Source: Candidatus Acidiferrales bacterium
GTDB lineage: Bacteria; Acidobacteriota; Terriglobia; Acidiferrales; UBA7541
Direction: 5' to 3'
Assembly: GCA_030044295.1 (NCBI GenBank)
Contig: JASHWB010000184.1
Coordinates: forward strand, 1-14,256
DNA: 14,256 nucleotides
In this document: positions 1-7,705 of the stretch, piece by piece
Layout of the letters: every line of letters begins with the position of its first letter
How positions within the stretch are numbered: position 1 is the stretch's first letter
Program-made: the position numbers and the translations under genes
The notes under the pieces: model-generated
What the model was told of the DNA's origin: nothing
Database searches by the model: none
The model's input: the letters and a program-made list of their open reading frames with translations, nothing else

Positions 1-1
1 A

Positions 2-1228
2 CCGCCTCATCGGAACTACCTTGTCGCTGCTGGTCTTGAAGAGGCCGTCGAATTTCTCGAACACGTCGATTTCAGCCGGGCCGAAGTTGAATACCTGCGG
101 AACCATCCTATCTTCAGCAAAATCCACGCCGACTTTTTCACTTATCTCGGCGAATTCCATTTCAGCGGCGACGTCTGGGCCATGCCTGAAGGAACGATTG
201 CTTTTCCGGGCGAGCCAGTCATGCGCATCACCGCGCCGATCATCGAAGCCCAGCTCCTCGAAACCTATCTTCTCGCTACGCTCAGCTATTCCACCATGAT
301 TGCCAGCAAAGCCGCCCGGCTCTACACAGCGGCGCAAGGCCGCCAAGTCGTGGACTTTAGCGCCCGCCGAGCCCACGGCGGAGCCGCGAGCCTCCTTTGC
401 GCCCGCGCCTCCATTGTTGGCGGCTGCATCGGCACTTCTAACGTTCTCGCCGGCGAAATGCACGGGATCGGTACCTACGGCACTCAGGCCCATTCGTGGG
501 TCATGGCACACGGGGACGAAGCCGAGGCCTTCCGACACTTCCTCGATACGTTTCCCGCCGGCGCCACCCTTCTTGTAGATACTTACAACGTGCGGAAGGC
601 CGTGAAAACAATTGTTGCCATGGGACGAAAGCCCGCCGGAATCCGCCTCGATAGCGGCGATCTCTGTGCCGATAGCCGCTGGGCGCGTCGTGAGCTCGAT
701 CGCGCAGGCTGGAAAGATGTGAAAATTTTCGCCTCGGGCGATCTGGACGAGTACAAAATCGCTTCGATGCTAAAAAACGGCGCTGCCATTGACGCGTTCG
801 GCGTCGGCACCGCCCTCGGCACTCCCGGCGACGCGCCCCACCTGAATCTCATTTATAAGCTCGTGGAAATTGAGCGCGGCGGCGAAATTCGTGAAGCGGC
901 AAAATTTAGCCGCTCGAAAGTCACGTACCCCGGCCGCAAACAAGTTTTCCGTCATTCCAATTCGCGCGGCGAATTTGCTGGAGACAAAATCGTCCTCGAA
1001 GACGAGCCGCGCAATGGCGGCGAGCCTTTGCTTGTTCAAGTCATGCGAAGCGGTCGCCGCATCGCGTCCAAGGAGCCCCTGACCGCGCTTCGCGAGCGCT
1101 GCATCGGCGGTCTCGCACACATGCCCAAGCAGTATCTCCATCTGAATCGCTCGGCCGTGTATCCTGTGCGCTATAGTCAGCGCCTCAAAGCCATGCTCGC
1201 CGATGTCCGCCACCGCGTCCAGCGATAG
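2..1228 (+). CDS. pncB: Nicotinate phosphoribosyltransferase (5' end outside window)
   Basis: Converts nicotinate and PRPP (with ATP) to nicotinate mononucleotide, the entry step of Preiss-Handler NAD salvage; cytosolic. The frame is open from base 2, before the first in-frame Met at 182, and already reads as family sequence (HRNYLVAAGLEEAVEFLEHV), so the true start lies upstream. Family landmarks in order: a GTYGTQAHSWVMAH segment carrying the conserved His that is phosphorylated in the family, the IRLDSGDL segment near the active site, FASGDLDEYKI, and a phosphate-binding FGVGTALGT. The C-terminal part (VTYPGRKQVFRH and the LTALRERC region) is also typical. It ends in TAG, 11 nt before the nicotinamidase start, so the two are probably one transcript. 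The family assignment is very secure. Only the missing N-terminus is uncertain. Confidence 0.96.
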   Translation, partial: PPHRNYLVAAGLEEAVEFLEHVDFSRAEVEYLRNHPIFSKIHADFFTYLGEFHFSGDVWAMPEGTIAFPGEPVMRITAPIIEAQLLETYLLATLSYSTMIASKAARLYTAAQGRQVVDFSARRAHGGAASLLCARASIVGGCIGTSNVLAGEMHGIGTYGTQAHSWVMAHGDEAEAFRHFLDTFPAGATLLVDTYNVRKAVKTIVAMGRKPAGIRLDSGDLCADSRWARRELDRAGWKDVKIFASGDLDEYKIASMLKNGAAIDAFGVGTALGTPGDAPHLNLIYKLVEIERGGEIREAAKFSRSKVTYPGRKQVFRHSNSRGEFAGDKIVLEDEPRNGGEPLLVQVMRSGRRIASKEPLTALRERCIGGLAHMPKQYLHLNRSAVYPVRYSQRLKAMLADVRHRVQR

Positions 1229-1239
1229 AATAGGGATAG

Positions 1240-1920
1240 ATGTTCGAGGCCATTCCTGTGTCTCAGCGCAAAATCGTCTTTTGGTCCGTCGATGTCCAGG
1301 CGGACTTCATGTTGCCCGGTGGCACGCTCTACGTTCCTGGCGCGGAAAAGCTCACACCGAATATTCAACGCCTCATTTCCGCCGCGTTCTCTTCCGGCAC
1401 GCTCGTTGTCTCCACCGGCGACGCGCACGCTCCCAAAGATCCCGAGTTTGCGCGCTTTCCACCCCATTGTGTTGCCGGCACTCCCGGTGCGCGCATTCTG
1501 CCCGAAGCGCTTGGTCCGCGCGTCTGCACCATTCCCAACGACGCATCGCGGAAATTGCCGGCGGATATTTTGGACTGTCCTCAAATCCTGCTCGAAAAAC
1601 AGACGCTCGATGTTTTCGACAACCCGCACGCAGCCGAAATCGTTGATCTTCTCGGTCTGAGTACCGAATACGTCGTGTTTGGCGTGGTCACCGAATTTTG
1701 CGTTCGCTGTGCTGCAAAGGGATTGCTCGACCGCGGCCGCGAAGTCTCTGTCGTTACGGACGCAATCGAAACTCTGAAGCCGGAAGATAGCCGCCGTACT
1801 CTCGACGAGTTGCAATCCCTGGGCGCGCGTCTCATCACCGTGCAGGTCGCTCTCGCCATGCTTCCGGAATCCGAAACGCACAACTCGGCTGTATCGTCGC
1901 CGCAAGGCTTTTCGCGATAG
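1240..1920 (+). CDS. pncA: Nicotinamidase, isochorismatase-like cysteine hydrolase
   Basis: Deamidates nicotinamide to nicotinate, the substrate of the upstream phosphoribosyltransferase. The 226-residue protein is about the usual length (180-230). The catalytic triad is visible: Asp18 (in VDVQADF), Lys120 (LLEKQTLDVF) and Cys154 (VTEFCVRCA). Metal ligands are likely Asp61 and His63 (GDAHAP) and His76 (FPPHCVAGT); the PPHCVAGT segment separates nicotinamidases from many other isochorismatase-fold enzymes. The ATG has an SD-like TAGGGAT at 1231-1237, and only 11 nt separate it from the pncB stop, which suggests co-transcription. The C-terminal tail after about residue 205 is poorly conserved in type. 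The alternative is another amide hydrolase of the same fold, but the pncB neighbour makes nicotinamidase the best call. Confidence 0.93.
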   Translation: MFEAIPVSQRKIVFWSVDVQADFMLPGGTLYVPGAEKLTPNIQRLISAAFSSGTLVVSTGDAHAPKDPEFARFPPHCVAGTPGARILPEALGPRVCTIPNDASRKLPADILDCPQILLEKQTLDVFDNPHAAEIVDLLGLSTEYVVFGVVTEFCVRCAAKGLLDRGREVSVVTDAIETLKPEDSRRTLDELQSLGARLITVQVALAMLPESETHNSAVSSPQGFSR

Positions 1921-2029
1921 CCGAAGGGTTGTCTGATCGACAGGTTGGAAGAACAACAGGATCGAACGCGATGCCGGCCGCGAACAATTATTTGCCTCCG
2001 GCTTCCTTAGGTGGACTACAGTAAACGCC

Positions 2030-2413
2030 ATGGAAACCTCTTATCTGCTCAAAACGGAGCCCTCCGAATACTCGTTCGCCGATTTGCAGCGCGACAAAAG
2101 AACGGAATGGGATGGTGTGTCGAATCCCGTGGCCCTGAAAAACATGCGCGAAATGAGACCGGACACGCGCCTGGTCATCTACGAGACCGGCAACCGGAAG
2201 AGTGCCGTTGGGACAGCAACGGTCGTTTCGGTTGACGCATCGAACCCGAAAAGTCCGCGACTGGTGATCGAAGCCGGACGGGCCATTGCGAACCCGGTGT
2301 CGCTCGCGGAAGTTAAGGCCAGCAAGCTCTTTGCGGGTTCGCCACTCGTGCGCCAGGGACGGCTTTCCGTCGTGCCGCTGACGTCTGCGCAGTATGCAGC
2401 GCTGGTCAGGTAG
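2030..2413 (+). CDS. EVE (PUA-like) domain protein
   Basis: A 127-residue single-domain protein of the EVE family (relatives of human THYN1, formerly DUF55). EVE domains have a PUA-like fold and are known or proposed to bind modified bases in DNA or RNA; its exact role here is unknown. Visible landmarks are the N-terminal YLLKTEPSEYSFADL, the WDGVSNPVALKNMREM segment (usually WDGVRNYQARNNLR), the hydrophobic strand RLVIYETG, and the C-terminal SPLVRQGRLSVVPLT. It is somewhat shorter than the usual 140-155 residues because the middle loop is compact. The ATG is fixed by homology: an AGGTGG about 15 nt upstream is too distant for a good SD. It stands alone, 109 nt after pncA and convergent with the permease. 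No restriction or other defence gene is near, so a defence role is not supported by context. Confidence 0.88.
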   Translation: METSYLLKTEPSEYSFADLQRDKRTEWDGVSNPVALKNMREMRPDTRLVIYETGNRKSAVGTATVVSVDASNPKSPRLVIEAGRAIANPVSLAEVKASKLFAGSPLVRQGRLSVVPLTSAQYAALVR

Positions 2414-2444
2414 GAGCGCCGCGCCGCCTGCGCCACATGACGGA

Positions 2445-3758
2445 CTAACGCCCCGCGGTGAGCTCGCGAGCGACGTCCATCACACATCGCGCATTCCGCT
2501 TCGCCCACCACCAATTCGCCGCTGCGATCGCCGCGGTCACCAGCATCAGTAGCCCCTCGCGCGCGTTCACCTGCGTCAGCAGCAGCAGCGAAAAGGCGAT
2601 GCCCGCCGCTGCCCAAACCGGGCCGAGTGGAATTCGCAACGCATCCGCGTTCGGCCTCATCCGCCGTAACCGAATCAATGACGCGCAAACCGCGGCGTAA
2701 TAAATTGTGGACGCACCCACGGCGATCGCCAGCGCCCACAGGAAGGTGCCTGTCATCGCCAGGACCCAAAGCAGCGCGGCGTAAATTACGATCGCCAGCG
2801 CCGGCGTGTGAAATCGCGGATGCAGTTTGCCGAGCCATTCTGGGCCGTCGCCATTTTCCGCGAACGCGCTGGCCAGCCGCGGCGCGTTCAAAATGGCCGC
2901 CGAAATGTACCCGTAGGCCGAAAGCATCACCGCGATCGCGATAAACGTTTGGCCGCCCGGCCCCAGCAGCATCGCCGCCACTTCTGCAAGCGCTTGATCC
3001 GTTGTTCGCGTGCCGAGTGTCGCCGCAGCGATAAATTGCAGCAGCGTGTAAGCGGCCATGCACACTACCAGTCCGGTCCCGATCGCGAAAGGTACGCTTC
3101 GCCGCGGATCTTTCATCTCGCCCGCTGGAACAACAGCGTCTTCGAATCCCTCGTAGGCGAAACTCACCAGCAATAGCGCCTCTAACCATGGTTTCCAGCC
3201 CGGCGCGGTGATTTCCGCGGGATGGATGATCTGCCCGGCATGGCCGAAGCGCCATAGGCCCAACGCGATCAGAATTCCGAGCGGCGCCAGCTTCGCCACC
3301 GTCAGCACGCTGCTCACGTTCGCGCCCGCCCGAGCGCCGCGATAATTCGCCGCCAGCGGGACCGCGATCAGCCCGGTCAATACCGCCACGCGATCGAAGC
3401 CGTGTCCTACCTGTGGAAACATTACCGCCACATACGCCACAAATAGGTTCGCGCTGGCCGCCGCGCCGCCCAGTCCGGAAAGCAGGTCAAACCATCCGAT
3501 TTGCAGTCCCGCGAATCGGCCGAACGCCGTTCGCACATAGAGGTACGAACCGCCTGGCGCGGAGAACTGCGACGCTACTTCGGCATAACACGCCATGATC
3601 GTGGCCATCGCCAGTCCTGCCGCGATCATCGCGAGCGGACTCGCTTGCCCGAGGCGCCGTATCAGCTCTGACGGAATCCCGAAAATTCCGCTTCCGATGA
3701 TGCAGTTGATCACCAGTCCGGCGAGCGCCCAACGCCCGATCGACCGCACGAAATCCAA
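2445..3758 (-). CDS. APC-family amino acid permease
   Basis: An inner-membrane secondary transporter of the amino acid-polyamine-organocation superfamily, probably proton-coupled amino acid uptake or exchange; the substrate cannot be read from sequence. The 437 residues form about 12 hydrophobic segments. TM1 has the signature GSGIFGIPS (residues 22-30), where the helix unwinds to bind the substrate alpha-amino group. PGGSYLYVRTAFG (68-80) and the TM6 to loop segment FAYEGFEDAVVPAGEMKDPRR (about 200-220) are typical of the YfnA/YjeH-like branch. The start is TTG at 3758, chosen because AGAGGTG lies 5 nt upstream and no Met codon precedes the family N-terminus. It lies 128 nt downstream of the exported carboxypeptidase on the same strand, so the two may be co-transcribed to release and import amino acids. 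That link is inference. Confidence 0.92.
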   Translation of the reverse strand: MDFVRSIGRWALAGLVINCIIGSGIFGIPSELIRRLGQASPLAMIAAGLAMATIMACYAEVASQFSAPGGSYLYVRTAFGRFAGLQIGWFDLLSGLGGAAASANLFVAYVAVMFPQVGHGFDRVAVLTGLIAVPLAANYRGARAGANVSSVLTVAKLAPLGILIALGLWRFGHAGQIIHPAEITAPGWKPWLEALLLVSFAYEGFEDAVVPAGEMKDPRRSVPFAIGTGLVVCMAAYTLLQFIAAATLGTRTTDQALAEVAAMLLGPGGQTFIAIAVMLSAYGYISAAILNAPRLASAFAENGDGPEWLGKLHPRFHTPALAIVIYAALLWVLAMTGTFLWALAIAVGASTIYYAAVCASLIRLRRMRPNADALRIPLGPVWAAAGIAFSLLLLTQVNAREGLLMLVTAAIAAANWWWAKRNARCVMDVARELTAGR

Positions 3759-3763
3759 GGACG

Positions 3764-3770
3764 CACCTCT
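3764..3770 (-). promoter_or_regulatory. RBS deciding the TTG start of the permease
   Basis: The minus strand reads AGAGGTG, then five bases, then TTG at 3758-3756. This is the best SD near the 5' end of the gene, and it places the first transmembrane segment at the usual distance from the N-terminus. Confidence 0.7.
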
Positions 3771-3886
3771 TTTCGCGCACGCAACAGCGCGCCGAGCTTA
3801 GCATTCTTTGCCTGCCGCCTCGTGTCGGACGATGATGTATTGGAGATGCGCCGTACTCGTTCTATGAGCCTGGGGCGTTTCGTGAT

Positions 3887-5461
3887 CTAGTGCGTACCGA
3901 AGAGGTTCGCCTTCGCCGCTTTGCGGAACGCGATACGGCTGTCCTCGCGCGTGTAAAACATGTGTCCACCGGGGAATTCATGGATGCTGACGCGTTCGCG
4001 CAAAGCATCAGGCATCTGATTGACGCTCAGGACCGAACCCATGAACGGGCAAGAAAGGTCGTTCCAACCATGCCCGATGAATACTTTGAGCCCAGGGTCG
4101 GCAGCGACCGCTTGGCGAAGCTCCGTGACTGAGCCGCTGCGCAGGCTCTCGTCATCGCTCCATGCTCGGTTCACGTCATCGGAAAGTGTGCGATAGGGCG
4201 CATCGGTCTTCCAGCCAACCACGTTGGTGACGAAGTTGACCATAGCCTCCGTGGTGGGCGCGATGATGGCCGCAAGGATGGGATCGTTGGCGCGCTGGTC
4301 GGGTGACCAGGGAAACGGATCCAGCATCGTCACATTGGAATCATAAACCGAGCCAATCTTACCTTGCTCGCGCCGGACTTCGCGCAAATACGATTCGGTT
4401 TCCAGCCGCCCGCCGGACTCCTTCACGTACGTGGGATCGAGCCCCGTCATCTCCGCCACTTTGCGGATCATGGCCTGCTCCAAAGCGGGATCGGAGTTGC
4501 CGGAGATCAGCGCCGTGGCGTACGGGCCTTCGTCATACGCGATCACCGATTGCATCGCTTCGGCAGTCAGCTTGCCCTCGCGCTCCAGATGCGCGGCGAC
4601 GATGGGCGGCAGCGTAATCATCCAGGGAATGGGAGAGTAAATGTACCCGTTGTTCTCGTCAGTGGGATTGAGATACGGCGACACGAGAATCAGACCGTTG
4701 ATGCCCACGCCGAGCTGGGACTGCAGGTAATAAGTCAGCCGTGGTCCCCGGAATCCACCGTAGCTCTCGCCGATGATGTATTTGGGCGAGGTCATGCGGC
4801 CATTCTGGACCAGCCACTTATAAACCACATCCGACAGGTAGTGGACATCAGGGACGGTGCTGTAGAAGAGCTTCTTTGTATCTGCTTCGGAAACCAGCGA
4901 CCGGCTAAAGCCGGTGCCGATTGGGTCGATGAAAACCAAATCCGTGAAGTCCAGCCAACTGCCCTGGTTGTCGCTCAGGACGATCCGGCCGGAGGCGCTA
5001 TCGCCTTCGTTGCCCATGCCATCCAGGTGTTTGGGGCCAATCGCGCCGAAGTTGAGGAACACCGACGACGCACCGGGACCACCATTGAATGCGAAGGTTA
5101 CGGCGCGATCCTTGCCTGGCACGACGTAACTGGTGTAGACAACGTTACCGGCGACCTTGCCGTTCGGGTCGCGTACGTCGATGGTGCCGACGGTGACCTT
5201 ATAGTTCAGCGTCTGGCCGTCGAGCACGATGGATTGGTCGATGCTTTTGTTGGCTGGCAGCGGCGGCAGCTCGTTTGGTGCGGCCTTTTCCTTGGAAGCA
5301 TTAGCGGCTTCGGTCCCCTTGGCGGGGCTCGGTTTCGCGGCTTGATCGCTGCCGTTATCCTGCGCGAAGGCCGGACGGGCTGCGCAATAAATCACCGCGC
5401 ACAGGATGGCGCAACCTACAGCAGACCAATGGCGAACGCGGGAAGCGATGGCAGTCTTCAT
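3887..5461 (-). CDS. Exported S10-family serine carboxypeptidase
   Basis: A serine carboxypeptidase (alpha/beta-hydrolase fold, MEROPS S10) that removes C-terminal residues from peptides, probably in the periplasm. The 524-residue protein begins with a signal peptide: basic MKTAIASRVRHW, a hydrophobic stretch, and likely cleavage after Ala33 (PAFA before QDNG). A low-complexity Lys/Ala/Pro linker follows to about residue 70. Catalytic residues are visible: Ser233 in GESYGG, Asp468 in GHGWNDLSCP and His500 in FPGGHMFY. The oxyanion segment FNGGPGASS (125-133) and FIDPIGTGFSRS (178-188) are classic. The ATG has no clear SD. The gene is divergent from purB across 169 nt and upstream of the permease. 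Substrate preference is unknown. Confidence 0.94.
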   Translation of the reverse strand: MKTAIASRVRHWSAVGCAILCAVIYCAARPAFAQDNGSDQAAKPSPAKGTEAANASKEKAAPNELPPLPANKSIDQSIVLDGQTLNYKVTVGTIDVRDPNGKVAGNVVYTSYVVPGKDRAVTFAFNGGPGASSVFLNFGAIGPKHLDGMGNEGDSASGRIVLSDNQGSWLDFTDLVFIDPIGTGFSRSLVSEADTKKLFYSTVPDVHYLSDVVYKWLVQNGRMTSPKYIIGESYGGFRGPRLTYYLQSQLGVGINGLILVSPYLNPTDENNGYIYSPIPWMITLPPIVAAHLEREGKLTAEAMQSVIAYDEGPYATALISGNSDPALEQAMIRKVAEMTGLDPTYVKESGGRLETESYLREVRREQGKIGSVYDSNVTMLDPFPWSPDQRANDPILAAIIAPTTEAMVNFVTNVVGWKTDAPYRTLSDDVNRAWSDDESLRSGSVTELRQAVAADPGLKVFIGHGWNDLSCPFMGSVLSVNQMPDALRERVSIHEFPGGHMFYTREDSRIAFRKAAKANLFGTH

Positions 5462-5618
5462 GCCGATAACATATAGGAGACCAGCTGTAGGGCGCTACCC
5501 GTAAATTTCGCCATCGCATTTAGCTACCTCGGCCACCGCCGGGCGCAGCCTTTGCGCCAGGCGCCAGGAACTCAGGTATCATGGATACTCACATCTTGGC
5601 CAATAACGCGCTCAACTT

Positions 5619-5624
5619 AGGGGG
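5619..5624 (+). promoter_or_regulatory. RBS deciding the TTG start of purB
   Basis: AGGGGG lies 6 nt upstream of TTG at 5631. Starting at the next in-frame ATG (5658) would delete the conserved IPRYTR segment found at the N-terminus of PurB proteins, so TTG is preferred. Confidence 0.7.
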
Positions 5625-5630
5625 CCGAAC

Positions 5631-6950
5631 TTGATCCCGCGATACACGCGTTCGGAAATGGGCCGCGTCTGGAGCGGAGAAAACAAATTCCAGAAGTGGC
5701 TAGACGTGGAGCTTGCCGCCACAGAAACACTCGCCGAAGCAGGCATCGTGCCGCGCGAGGCCGCCGCCAAACTGCGCGAACGTGCCCGCATCGACGTGGC
5801 TCGTATCAACGAAATCGAAGCTAAAGTCCGCCACGACGTAATCGCATTCACAATCGCCGTGCAAGAGACCGTTGGCGATCCGGAAGCGGCCCGATGGCTG
5901 CACTATGGACTTACCTCCAACGATGTCGTCGATACCGCGCAGGCGCTGCTCGTCCGCGAGGCTTCACGCCTCATTGAAAAAGGCCTCGTGCATTTCGGCC
6001 AAATCCTCGAAAAGCGCGCCTGGGAGTTCAAGGACACTCCTGAAATCGGCCGCACTCATGGCATTCACGCAGAGCCCATCACCTTCGGACTGAAAATTGC
6101 CAATTGGTATGCCGAAAATCAGCGGGATTCGGAGCGATTCGCCGCCGCCGGTCACGCGATGGCCGTGGGGAAAATTTCCGGCGCGGTAGGCACCTGCACG
6201 CATCTCGGCCCCGAAGTCGAACAAAAGATCTGCGCCAAGCTCGGACTGACTGCCGCGCCAATCACTTCGCAGGTCCTCGAACGCGATCGCCACGCGCAAT
6301 ACGTCAGCGCCCTCGCTATCATCGCCGCGTCGCTGGAGCGTGTTGCTCTCGAAATCCGCCATTTGCAGCGGACCGAAGTCCGCGAGGTGGAAGAGCCCTT
6401 CGGCGGTGAGCAGCGAGGCAGTTCTGCGATGCCTCACAAGCGCAATCCGGTCTCAAGCGAACAGATTTGCGGCCTTGCCCGCGTCGTCCGGGCCAATTCA
6501 GTGGCCGCCACGGAGAATATCGCGCTATGGCACGAGCGCGACATTTCGCACAGTTCGGTCGAGCGTGTCATTCTGCCCGATTGCACGATTTTGGTGGACT
6601 ACATGCTGAACCGGACGGGTTCGATTGTCGAAAACATGAAAGTGTTCCCTGTGCGTATGTTGCGCAATCTCAACGCCACCCAAGGGCTGGTTTTTTCAGG
6701 GCAGTTGCTGCAGGACCTGGTGGAACACGGCGCGCCCCGCGAAGACGCCTACAAATGGGTGCAGGGGCACGCGATGACAGCATGGGAATCCGAATCGAGC
6801 TTTCAGGACCGCATCTCGTCCGATCCGAACGTCCGCAAGTTCCTCGATGAAAAGGCGCTCGCGCAAACGTTCGATCTGCATCGGCAGCTTCGCGCCGTCG
6901 AGGCGATTTTCGCGCGCGTCTTCGGCGCAAAAAAATCGGCCGCGCATTAG
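5631..6950 (+). CDS. purB: Adenylosuccinate lyase
   Basis: Fumarase/aspartase-superfamily enzyme that splits fumarate from SAICAR (de novo purine synthesis) and from adenylosuccinate (AMP synthesis); a cytosolic homotetramer. At 439 residues it matches the Bacillus/Thermotoga type (about 430). Conserved segments: HYGLTSNDVVDT (91-102), IGRTHGIHAEP (139-149) with the likely catalytic acid His143, GKISGAVGT (180-188), and the superfamily signature GSSAMPHKRNP (263-273), whose flexible loop carries the catalytic Ser. The start is TTG at 5631 with AGGGGG 6 nt before it. Upstream, a possible promoter is TTGCGC (5552-5557), 19 nt, TATCAT (5577-5582), and a GGCGCA/TGCGCC hairpin lies at 5542-5558; both are weak. 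No other purine genes are in the window. Confidence 0.97.
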   Translation: MIPRYTRSEMGRVWSGENKFQKWLDVELAATETLAEAGIVPREAAAKLRERARIDVARINEIEAKVRHDVIAFTIAVQETVGDPEAARWLHYGLTSNDVVDTAQALLVREASRLIEKGLVHFGQILEKRAWEFKDTPEIGRTHGIHAEPITFGLKIANWYAENQRDSERFAAAGHAMAVGKISGAVGTCTHLGPEVEQKICAKLGLTAAPITSQVLERDRHAQYVSALAIIAASLERVALEIRHLQRTEVREVEEPFGGEQRGSSAMPHKRNPVSSEQICGLARVVRANSVAATENIALWHERDISHSSVERVILPDCTILVDYMLNRTGSIVENMKVFPVRMLRNLNATQGLVFSGQLLQDLVEHGAPREDAYKWVQGHAMTAWESESSFQDRISSDPNVRKFLDEKALAQTFDLHRQLRAVEAIFARVFGAKKSAAH

Positions 6951-6961
6951 TTATGTGGAGT

Positions 6962-7006
6962 GCGGGAGCTTGCTCCCGCTGTTGCGCCGCCGAACTTGCT
7001 TCGGCG
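6962..7006. repeat. Twin hairpins between convergent purB and efp (REP-like or bidirectional terminator)
   Basis: Two near-adjacent perfect inverted repeats. The first is GCGGGAG, CTTG, CTCCCGC at 6962-6979 (the pairing could extend to 8 bp with a 2-nt centre). The second is CGCCGAA, CTTGC, TTCGGCG at 6988-7006. Both loops share the CTTG core. They start 12 nt after the purB stop and end 25 nt before the efp stop. Neither is followed by a T-run, so they are not classic intrinsic terminators, though they could stabilise mRNA 3' ends on both strands. The stretch resembles short palindromic elements that I recall as dispersed in acidobacterial genomes; I cannot confirm copy number from one window. 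Confidence 0.6.
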
Positions 7007-7031
7007 TGGGAGAAGAAGAGTGGATGGCGTG

Positions 7032-7592
7032 CTATTGCACTCTCTGGATGTAGCGGCCTTCTGAGGTATCGACCTTAATCTTGTCGCCTTCGCCCACGAA
7101 CGGCGGGACGTTTACCACCAGCCCGGTTTCTAGCTTCGCGGGCTTCATCACTGCGCTGGCCGTGGCTTTCTGAATGCTCGGTTCCGTTTCTACTACCGTC
7201 AAATCGACAGTATCCGGCAGCAGCACGCCGATCGATTTCCCATCGTAATACTCGATTTTCACCGGCATGTTCGGGATCAAATAATCCTTTGCGTCGCCGA
7301 CGATCTCGTTATTTAGCGCCATCTGCTCGTAATTTTCGGTGTTCATGAAGTGGTGGCCTTCGCCGTCGCTGTAAAGATACTCGAATTCCACTTCATCCAC
7401 GGTCACCTTGTCGAGGAAGTCCTCGGCGCGGAACCGGTAGTCGATCATCGCGCCGGTGCGCAGGTTCCGCATGCGCGTCTGCATGGCCGCACGCTTGTTT
7501 CCGGGCGTGCGATGATCCACGTTGTAGATCATGTGCAGATCGCCCTCATGCTTAATGATCATCCCCGAACGCAAAAGTGTCGCCTTGATCAT
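7032..7592 (-). CDS. efp: Translation elongation factor P
   Basis: EF-P binds between the ribosomal P and E sites and rescues ribosomes stalled at polyproline. The 186-residue length is exact for the family. It has an N-terminal KOW-like domain (1-65) and two OB domains; GDAKDYLIPNMPVKIEYYDGK and the C-terminal signature region (TASAVMKPAKLETGLVVNVPPFVGEGDKIKVDT) are diagnostic. In the domain I loop, aligning PG (30-31) and RNLRTG (42-47) with E. coli EF-P places Asn32 at the position of lysine 34 of E. coli EF-P, which carries the beta-lysyl modification; Lys33 and Arg34 follow. So the usual modified residue is absent. The ATG is preceded by AGGAG at 7 nt. A TTGACC/TATAAT promoter and a structured leader lie upstream, and the gene is probably transcribed on its own. 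Confidence 0.97.
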   Translation of the reverse strand: MIKATLLRSGMIIKHEGDLHMIYNVDHRTPGNKRAAMQTRMRNLRTGAMIDYRFRAEDFLDKVTVDEVEFEYLYSDGEGHHFMNTENYEQMALNNEIVGDAKDYLIPNMPVKIEYYDGKSIGVLLPDTVDLTVVETEPSIQKATASAVMKPAKLETGLVVNVPPFVGEGDKIKVDTSEGRYIQRVQ

Positions 7593-7617
7593 GCCTTGCT
7601 CCTGATTCTTTTCTCGG

Positions 7618-7696
7618 AATTTCCCTGCGGGGAAATTTGGCCGGGAGGGTACGCACCCGCCATCGTCTGAGTCCGCCGCGCCCGAGCGCCCGGACT
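7618..7696 (-). promoter_or_regulatory. Structured 5' leader of efp
   Basis: The predicted transcript runs about 107 nt from near 7699 to the efp ATG. It would open with a stem AGTCCG/CGGACT (7696-7691 with 7675-7670, with a GC-rich interior) and later form a perfect 8-bp hairpin with a 4-nt loop at 7637-7618 (AATTTCCC and GGGAAATT arms). The second hairpin ends about 16 nt upstream of the SD. Neither stem is followed by a T-run, so a role in mRNA stability or translation control is more likely than termination. I do not recognise a known riboswitch class. Confidence 0.5.
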
Positions 7697-7705
7697 GAAA
7701 CCGAA

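Noticed and set aside
1921..2029. Terminator after pncA
   Set aside because: Only a 4-bp stem (TGTC/GACA) and a distant GTTGT/ACAAC pairing are visible, with no T-run; too weak to list.
1177..2031. Minus-strand ORF (284 codons) opposite pncA
   Set aside because: It spans the stop of pncB, all of pncA and the following gap, and shows no family motif; pncA has all catalytic residues.
2179..3255. Minus-strand ORF (358 codons) overlapping the permease in another frame
   Set aside because: It is an Arg-rich out-of-frame reading of the permease that also runs antisense into the EVE gene; no domain.
2030..3758. Defence island suggested by the EVE domain
   Set aside because: Neighbours are NAD salvage, a permease and a peptidase; no nuclease, methylase, toxin or phage gene is present.
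4364..5476. Long plus-strand ORF (370 codons) opposite the S10 carboxypeptidase
   Set aside because: It is an antisense shadow of a GC-rich gene: the minus strand carries a complete signal peptide and catalytic triad, while this frame shows no recognisable domain.
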